A DNA stretch of 64,000 bases from Elusimicrobiota bacterium (GTDB lineage: Bacteria; Elusimicrobiota; Elusimicrobia; Elusimicrobiales; Elusimicrobiaceae). Under the pieces are notes generated by a model, which was not told the DNA's origin, did no database searches, and was given only the letters and a program-made list of their open reading frames with translations. Location: positions 31,688 through 95,687 of the forward strand of contig WRFH01000005.1 in NCBI GenBank assembly GCA_009778915.1, read 5' to 3'. Made by a program: the position numbers and the translations under genes. Each line of letters opens with the position of its first letter. The stretch's first letter is position 1. Shown in pieces: positions 59,367-64,000 of the stretch.

Positions 59367-59903
59367 ATGAAAAATATAACAAAGAAATCCGGGTTTACCC
59401 TTATTGAACTTCTAGTCGTCGTACTAATAATCGGCATACTTGCCGCAATCGCGGTTCCGCAGTACCAGAGAACCGTTGAAAAATCCCGCGCTGCAGAAGC
59501 TTTTATCAATGTTAAAAATATGGCTCAAAAAGCGCAGATGTATTATATGGAAACAGGCACGACAAACCTTGACGCCAAAACAATTGACATACTTACAGAA
59601 ATAGACGCAGTACCGTCAGGCTCAACGGCGGCAACTATAACAACTATTAAATCATGGCAGACGGCGACCTTTTCTTATTTACCAAATGATATTACCAATT
59701 TACAGGCAAGAAGGCGGCCTGAACCGCCTTCCTATATTATAAGCGCAAGTCTTCAGAACCAATTAGACTGGGGCCACATTGTCTGGATATGGCAATGCCA
59801 GTCTGCCGACACCATGGGCCAAAAAGCGTGCGAATCTTTGGGCGGAAAACTGTTAAACACAAATATTGTCGGCACAATCAACAGAACTTACCAGCTTTTT
59901 TAG
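59367..59903 (+). CDS. Type IV pilin-like protein, tandem copy 2
   Basis: A 178-residue prepilin with the same N-terminal region (FTLIELLVVVLIIGILAAIA, PQYQRTVEKSRAAEAFINVKNM) and a shared middle (SGSTAATITTIKSWQTATFSYLPND against the relative's similar stretch, then LQARRRPEP). The end diverges. WQCQSA and ACESLGGK give the two conserved Cys. ACGGAG precedes the ATG. Confidence 0.93.
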   Translation: MKNITKKSGFTLIELLVVVLIIGILAAIAVPQYQRTVEKSRAAEAFINVKNMAQKAQMYYMETGTTNLDAKTIDILTEIDAVPSGSTAATITTIKSWQTATFSYLPNDITNLQARRRPEPPSYIISASLQNQLDWGHIVWIWQCQSADTMGQKACESLGGKLLNTNIVGTINRTYQLF

Positions 59904-59922
59904 CGTTGTCAGAAATATTAAA

Positions 59923-59957
59923 ATTCGGAGCCGCGGTTTGCGGCCCCGGATTCTTTT
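59923..59957 (+). terminator. Terminator after pilin 2
   Basis: GAGCCGC/GCGGCCCCGGATTC type stem followed by TTTTT. Confidence 0.65.
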
Positions 59958-59988
59958 TGGTTTAAAACTAGCAATCTTGGCAATAATT

Positions 59989-59997
59989 TGCTAAAAT
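59989..59997 (+). promoter_or_regulatory. lon promoter (extended -10)
   Basis: TGCTAAAAT; leader of about 45 nt with the RBS GGGGGGA before ATG 60051. Confidence 0.55.
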
Positions 59998-60050
59998 AGA
60001 TTTGATAAAGTTTTAAATTTTGCCGGTATTACGACGGGGGGATAAAAATT

Positions 60051-62426
60051 ATGACGGTTGAAACATTACAAAAAGAATTACCAAATGTAGTTCCTGTGGT
60101 CGCGATAAGGGACGTGGTTATGTTCCCGGGTATGAGTCTGCCGCTTTCGGTAAACCGCGCGAAAAGCGTGGCGGCCATTGAAATAGCGCTGCGCTCAAAC
60201 AAATACGTTGTCGCGGCGGCGCAGAAATCCGCCGACATTGAGGAGCCGAAAGGCGACGATATTTACCACTTCGGCGTTCTCAGCGAAATTACGCAGAGCC
60301 TTAAAATGCCCGACGGCAGGATAAAAGTTTTTCTGCAAGGCATAGCGCGCGCGAAAATTGACAATCTGGAATTTAACAAACTTTCAAATTCCTGGTTCGG
60401 CAACATCAGCTATCCGCGCGAAGTTTACGACGACGGGCCGGAAGTCACCGCCCTCATGCGCCAGCTGCTGGACGAGTTTGAAAACTACGCCTCCGTCTCC
60501 CGCCGCATAGCGGTGGAAGGCGTTTCGTTCCTGCGCCAGATTGCGGACGCCGGCAAACTGGCCGACACGGTGGCCAGCAATATCATTGTAAAAATAGCGG
60601 ACCGGCAGGCCATTTTAGAAAATATCAATACCAAAAAACGTCTTGAACAGCTTATAAAAATTCTTGCCAACGAAGTGGAAATTATGTCGCTGGAGGAAAA
60701 AATCCACTCCAAAGTACGCAGCCAGATTGAAAAAAACCAGAAAGAATATTATCTTAACGAGCAGATGAAAGCCATACAAAAAGAGCTCAGCCAAAAAGAT
60801 GATTTTCAGAAAGAGCTGGACGAACTGCGCGCCAAAATCAAAAAGAACGGTTTGCCGAAAAACGCCAAAGAAGCGGCGGAGAAAGAACTGGAAAGGCTGT
60901 CAAAAATGGCCTCTTTCTCGCCTGAAGCCACCGTTTCCCGCACCTATCTTGACTGGGTTGTCAATATGCCGTGGAACGAAACCACTGAGGACGTGCTTGA
61001 CATTAAAAAGGCCAAAGAAGTTATGGACGCGGACCATTTCGGCCTGGAGAAACCCAAAGAAAGAATTTTGGAATATATCGCCGTAAGCAAACTCACAAAT
61101 TCGCTCAAAGGCCCGATACTCTGTTTCGTCGGCCCGCCGGGCGTCGGCAAAACCAGTTTAGCCAAATCCATAGCGACGGCAATCGGGCGCAAATTCGTGC
61201 GTATGTCGCTCGGCGGCGTAAGAGACGAAAGCGAAATACGCGGCCACAGGCGCACTTATATAGGTTCCATGCCGGGGCGCATTATCCAGGGAATAAATAA
61301 AGCTAAGACGAACAATCCGGTTTTTCTGCTGGACGAAATTGATAAAATGGGCTCCGACTGGCGCGGGGACCCGGCGGCGGCTTTGCTGGAACTGCTGGAC
61401 CCGGAGCAGAATAAAGATTTTGTGGACCATTATCTTGACGTGCCTTTTGACGTCTCAAAGGTAATGTTTATCACGACTGCCAACTCCCTCGGCGGTATCC
61501 CGGGGACGCTGCGGGACAGACTGGAAATCATAGAATTTTCCGGCTATACCGAATATGAAAAAGAGGCCATAGCAAAGGACCATCTTATCCCGCGCCAGAT
61601 GAAGGGCCACGGCCTTAAAGAGGGCAGCCTTGAAGTAAACGCGGCCGCCATCAAATTAATTATGCGTGAATACGTGCGCGAAGCCGGCGTGCGTAACTTT
61701 GAGCGTGAGATAGCGTCCATATGCCGCAAAGCCGCGAAAATGTACGTCGAAAACGGCGGCAAGAAAATATCGGTGACGGAGAAAAATCTGAGTGACTTTC
61801 TGGGCGTGCCGAAATATTCCAACTTCGCGACTGAGGAAAACGGCGTAGGCATTTCGACTGGTCTGGCGTGGACAAGCGTCGGCGGCGAAACACTTTCCAT
61901 AGAAGCCGCGGAAATTCCGGGCGGCAAAGGCGGCATTATTCTGACCGGGAAACTGGGCGACGTTATGAAAGAGTCCGTCCACGCCGCTCTGACTTACGCG
62001 CGCAGCAAAGGCTACGGCAACGGGACTGATTTTCATAAGACTGATTTTCACATCCACTTCCCCGAAGGCGCCGTCCCTAAAGACGGCCCCAGCGCGGGCA
62101 CCGCGATAACCACGGCTTTAATCAGCCTTCTGACAAAGCGGCCCGTCAAAAAGAACCTTGCCATGACCGGTGAGGTTACGATAACCGGCCGCGTGCTGCC
62201 CGTCGGCGGGATTAAAGAAAAGTTTTTAGCCGCGTACCGCGAAGGCGTAAAAACTATTCTCTATCCGCATACGAACGAAAAAGACGTTTCCGAAGTCCCG
62301 GAAATTATAAGAAAGCAGCTTAAACTAATCCCCGTTAAACATATGGACGAAGTAATTAAGCTGGCTTTTGACGACGCGCCAAAACCCGCGAAAAAGCCCG
62401 CCGAAAAAAAGGCTAAAAAGAAATAA
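60051..62426 (+). CDS. lon: ATP-dependent Lon protease
   Basis: Cytoplasmic AAA+ serine protease for damaged and regulatory proteins. The 791 residues comprise the LON substrate domain (about 15-200), a coiled-coil linker, the AAA domain with Walker [14 protein letters not shown] (about 359-371) and Walker [11 protein letters not shown], and the protease domain with the Ser-Lys pair around [12 protein letters not shown] and the final [17 protein letters not shown]. Basic C-terminal tail. Monocistronic. Confidence 0.97.
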   Translation: MTVETLQKELPNVVPVVAIRDVVMFPGMSLPLSVNRAKSVAAIEIALRSNKYVVAAAQKSADIEEPKGDDIYHFGVLSEITQSLKMPDGRIKVFLQGIARAKIDNLEFNKLSNSWFGNISYPREVYDDGPEVTALMRQLLDEFENYASVSRRIAVEGVSFLRQIADAGKLADTVASNIIVKIADRQAILENINTKKRLEQLIKILANEVEIMSLEEKIHSKVRSQIEKNQKEYYLNEQMKAIQKELSQKDDFQKELDELRAKIKKNGLPKNAKEAAEKELERLSKMASFSPEATVSRTYLDWVVNMPWNETTEDVLDIKKAKEVMDADHFGLEKPKERILEYIAVSKLTNSLKGPILCFVGPPGVGKTSLAKSIATAIGRKFVRMSLGGVRDESEIRGHRRTYIGSMPGRIIQGINKAKTNNPVFLLDEIDKMGSDWRGDPAAALLELLDPEQNKDFVDHYLDVPFDVSKVMFITTANSLGGIPGTLRDRLEIIEFSGYTEYEKEAIAKDHLIPRQMKGHGLKEGSLEVNAAAIKLIMREYVREAGVRNFEREIASICRKAAKMYVENGGKKISVTEKNLSDFLGVPKYSNFATEENGVGISTGLAWTSVGGETLSIEAAEIPGGKGGIILTGKLGDVMKESVHAALTYARSKGYGNGTDFHKTDFHIHFPEGAVPKDGPSAGTAITTALISLLTKRPVKKNLAMTGEVTITGRVLPVGGIKEKFLAAYREGVKTILYPHTNEKDVSEVPEIIRKQLKLIPVKHMDEVIKLAFDDAPKPAKKPAEKKAKKK

Positions 62427-62437
62427 GTGAAAAATAA

Positions 62438-62475
62438 CTCTCCCCGTCTCTCCGCCGGGGGAGAGGGAAAATAGG
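62438..62475. repeat. Single CTCTCCCC/GGGGAGAGGG hairpin
   Basis: Resembles one half of repeat family 1 without its partner; lies after lon. Confidence 0.6.
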
Positions 62476-62530
62476 GCCGGCTGTCCGGCGGGTTAGATTT
62501 CAATCCTGCCGATAATTTTAACGGATACAT

Positions 62531-62562
62531 AAACCCCCCGCGGTAAAACACGCGGGGGGTTT
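62531..62562. terminator. Terminator between lon and the Cys-rich gene
   Basis: AAACCCCCCGCG pairs with CGCGGGGGGTTT around GTAAAACA; A/T on both sides, so it may serve both convergent genes. Confidence 0.8.
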
Positions 62563-62640
62563 AAAATAAAGATATCTTGCTGTTTACACGTACTATATTC
62601 GCAATAATCCCGTAATGAATCCATAGTGTTTCTTGCTCAA

Positions 62641-64000
62641 CTAGAGGCACGCGCCATTGGCAAAGCCTGAAGTCGGACAGCATATTGACGTGGGCATAAT
62701 ATAATAAGGAGTGTTTGCAGTGCAACACGCTAAATCTCCGCCGCTACCGGTGCGGGCGCTTCTTTTTTCACCCGGCGCGCAGTCGCAATATTTTGACGTT
62801 TCGTTCCAAACGGTAGGCCCCCCGACATTATAATCTGTAGGGCCCGTACTCCAGATAGCACTACCGCCGACGGGACACGCTACACATATTCCCCCGTTCC
62901 AGTACATGTTTTTAGACGTACAGCATTGAGTAGAGTCATTAAGCGCCGGGGTTTTGCATATGCAGCCGCCTAAACCGTCCGGAAGGAGGGGAGCGGGGCA
63001 TGCAACGCAGGTCGTTCCGTTCCAGTTCATATTTTTGGACGGACAGCATTGGGTAGCGTCATTAGCCGCCGGGTTATTGCATAAACAGTTGCCCGAACCG
63101 TCCGCTACCAGAGGAGCGGCGCAGGTAATGCAGGCTGTCCCGTTCCAGTTCGTGCAGGTAATGCAAGACGTCCCAACCCAGTACATATTTTTGGCCGGGC
63201 AGCATTGTGAAGGGTCCGAGGCGTTAAGCGCAGGTGTCTGCCCAGTGGGGCATATCTGGCAAGCGGTGCCGTTCCAAATCGGAGTTGCCGCTGGACAGCA
63301 GGAACCGAAAGTAGCCGCGCCGCCTGCCGACGCGGGTGTCCAAGCAGGATTTCCTGCATAACAACAAATACCGAACGCCACCTGTACTCCGTTGGCGTCA
63401 CACCCGCAAGTACCGGCGGCCGCGTCCGCCACGCTGCCCTGTCTAGCCTGGAGCTGCGCGGCGGCGGTAGGTTTAGCAGGGAAAGCGGCGCCGCCGCATA
63501 CACGGCAGCCGTCGGCTATCCAAAAGGGGCTGGCGTCCGTGCAGCAATGCTCTTGGGAATAAACCGTTCTGGCCGTGACGCAACAATTAGCGCCGTTGTT
63601 TACGGTATTCTCGCCTGCCGCGCATTGACAAATTCCGTTTATTAAACGCGGCGTTCCCGCCACATTGCCCGAAGGCTTAACCCCGTTGTCGCACTGCCCG
63701 ATGCAAGACTGAGTGAGAGAATTCCAAACCAACCCTTGCGCCGCGCAGTTCACGCATTGAAGTTGAACCGTGTCCCAGCCGTCATAAGCGCTCCCGCATT
63801 GGCATGTTGGCGGCGTAACCGCGTCATTACAATATTGTCCGCCCGTGCACGCCGGCGTGCATGGCGATACGCCCGTTGTTCCTCCATCGTTAATAGCTAA
63901 AAATGTAGCTTCCATAGGCTGAGATGTCTTATCTCCTAAAGCGGAAAAGTATTTTATAGTTTTCCAAACCATGCCCGGCTGTGTCAGGTCCGAAGGAGTG
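62641..64000 (-). CDS. Large Cys-rich repeat protein (5' end outside the window)
   Basis: At least 450 residues; the frame stays open to the window edge, so the Met at 63972 is not a supported start. The C-terminal part has tandem Cys-rich units of about 35-45 residues: (Q)CCPxKNMYWNGxxCxxC, then a Pro/Leu stretch and CxCxxPAxNDxTQ, seen three to four times, with earlier, looser units upstream (CTPACTGGQYCNDA, CCTDASPFWIADGC). Probably an extracellular disulfide-rich structural or adhesive protein. It could be related to the Cys-rich genes at 8858 and 13252. Family unknown. Confidence 0.8.
   Translation of the reverse strand, partial: TPSDLTQPGMVWKTIKYFSALGDKTSQPMEATFLAINDGGTTGVSPCTPACTGGQYCNDAVTPPTCQCGSAYDGWDTVQLQCVNCAAQGLVWNSLTQSCIGQCDNGVKPSGNVAGTPRLINGICQCAAGENTVNNGANCCVTARTVYSQEHCCTDASPFWIADGCRVCGGAAFPAKPTAAAQLQARQGSVADAAAGTCGCDANGVQVAFGICCYAGNPAWTPASAGGAATFGSCCPAATPIWNGTACQICPTGQTPALNASDPSQCCPAKNMYWVGTSCITCTNWNGTACITCAAPLVADGSGNCLCNNPAANDATQCCPSKNMNWNGTTCVACPAPLLPDGLGGCICKTPALNDSTQCCTSKNMYWNGGICVACPVGGSAIWSTGPTDYNVGGPTVWNETSKYCDCAPGEKRSARTGSGGDLACCTANTPYYIMPTSICCPTSGFANGACL

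Noticed and set aside
59977..59993. Sigma-54-like promoter before lon (TTGGCA...TTGCT)
   Set aside because: Only 9 bases lie between GG and GC, while sigma-54 promoters need 10. The extended -10 TGCTAAAAT explains the site better.
62641..63500. CRISPR-like or tandem DNA repeat in the Cys-rich gene
   Set aside because: The repeats are imperfect, in frame and translated into Cys-rich units; no constant direct repeat with unique spacers exists. No CRISPR array or cas gene was found in the window.
63972..64000. Met at 63972 as the start of the last Cys-rich gene
   Set aside because: The frame stays open to the window edge (residues TPSDLTQPG precede it) and no RBS is seen; the real start is outside the window.

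Overview
The window looks like a chromosomal segment of a Gram-negative bacterium, most likely a member of the Elusimicrobiota (Elusimicrobium-like). This assignment is inference. It rests on three pilin genes with the long class III-like N-terminus followed by a TVEKSRAAEA-type helix, an LpxK gene and other outer-membrane features (OmpA/Pal lipoprotein, barrel-like protein ending in Phe), Cys-rich secreted proteins, a bacterial SWIB protein, and mixed GC with strong use of ATGA/TAATG overlaps. No rRNA gene, transposase, integrase, phage gene or CRISPR array is visible.

Layout. 0-6.4 kb: gap, a small lipoprotein, folP, a tandem pair of paralogous membrane-anchored unknowns, a TPR lipoprotein, and a purine nucleoside phosphorylase-YraN-RNase HII block. 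6.4-14 kb: a pilin, a glycosyltransferase/deacetylase pair, two Cys-rich secreted paralogues flanking a membrane-protein/lpxK operon. 14-16 kb: trigger factor and tRNA-Leu/tRNA-Lys. 16-25 kb: a DUF885 protein that has lost its metal ligands, then a pyrR-pyrB-pyrC-ldt-pyrK-pyrD-esterase-pyrF operon behind a PyrR-type attenuator. 25-30 kb: two M24 peptidases, an unusual EF-P, and envelope genes. 30-36 kb: a Crp/Fnr regulator and the ribosomal/translation operon fmt-PASTA-rpe-rpsP-khpA-trmD-rplS. 36-43.5 kb: SWIB, aminotransferase, tRNA-Ser, and a MarR-controlled CAAX protease / LplT-PlsC-acyl-ACP-ligase fusion. 43.5-50 kb: DUF2339 membrane protein, PEBP protein, a PTPS-III-like plus FolK folate pair, OmpA lipoprotein. 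50-64 kb: a 2018-residue secreted repeat protein, BaiN-like flavoprotein, Sel1 lipoprotein, clpP, two tandem pilins, lon, and the 3' part of a large Cys-rich repeat protein.

What stands out is non-coding. (1) At least seven genes have a -10 hexamer ending 6-8 nt before the start codon and no Shine-Dalgarno, predicting leaderless mRNAs. (2) Two tRNA genes (Leu-CAG, Ser-CGA) are each followed by long perfect hairpins and then by a ~140-bp hairpin element whose apex is conserved while its arms differ between copies. (3) A ~220-bp inverted-doublet repeat occurs three times, always just upstream of a gene and always in the same orientation to it. (4) A ~130-bp second repeat family, a ~190-bp palindrome in the gap leader, duplicated promoter-leader blocks of Cys-rich genes and duplicated palindromes before the pilins add to this. 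Several coding features are also unusual: EF-P without the canonical tip Lys, a PTPS-III-like ExxHGH enzyme beside folK, and local tandem duplications at several loci.
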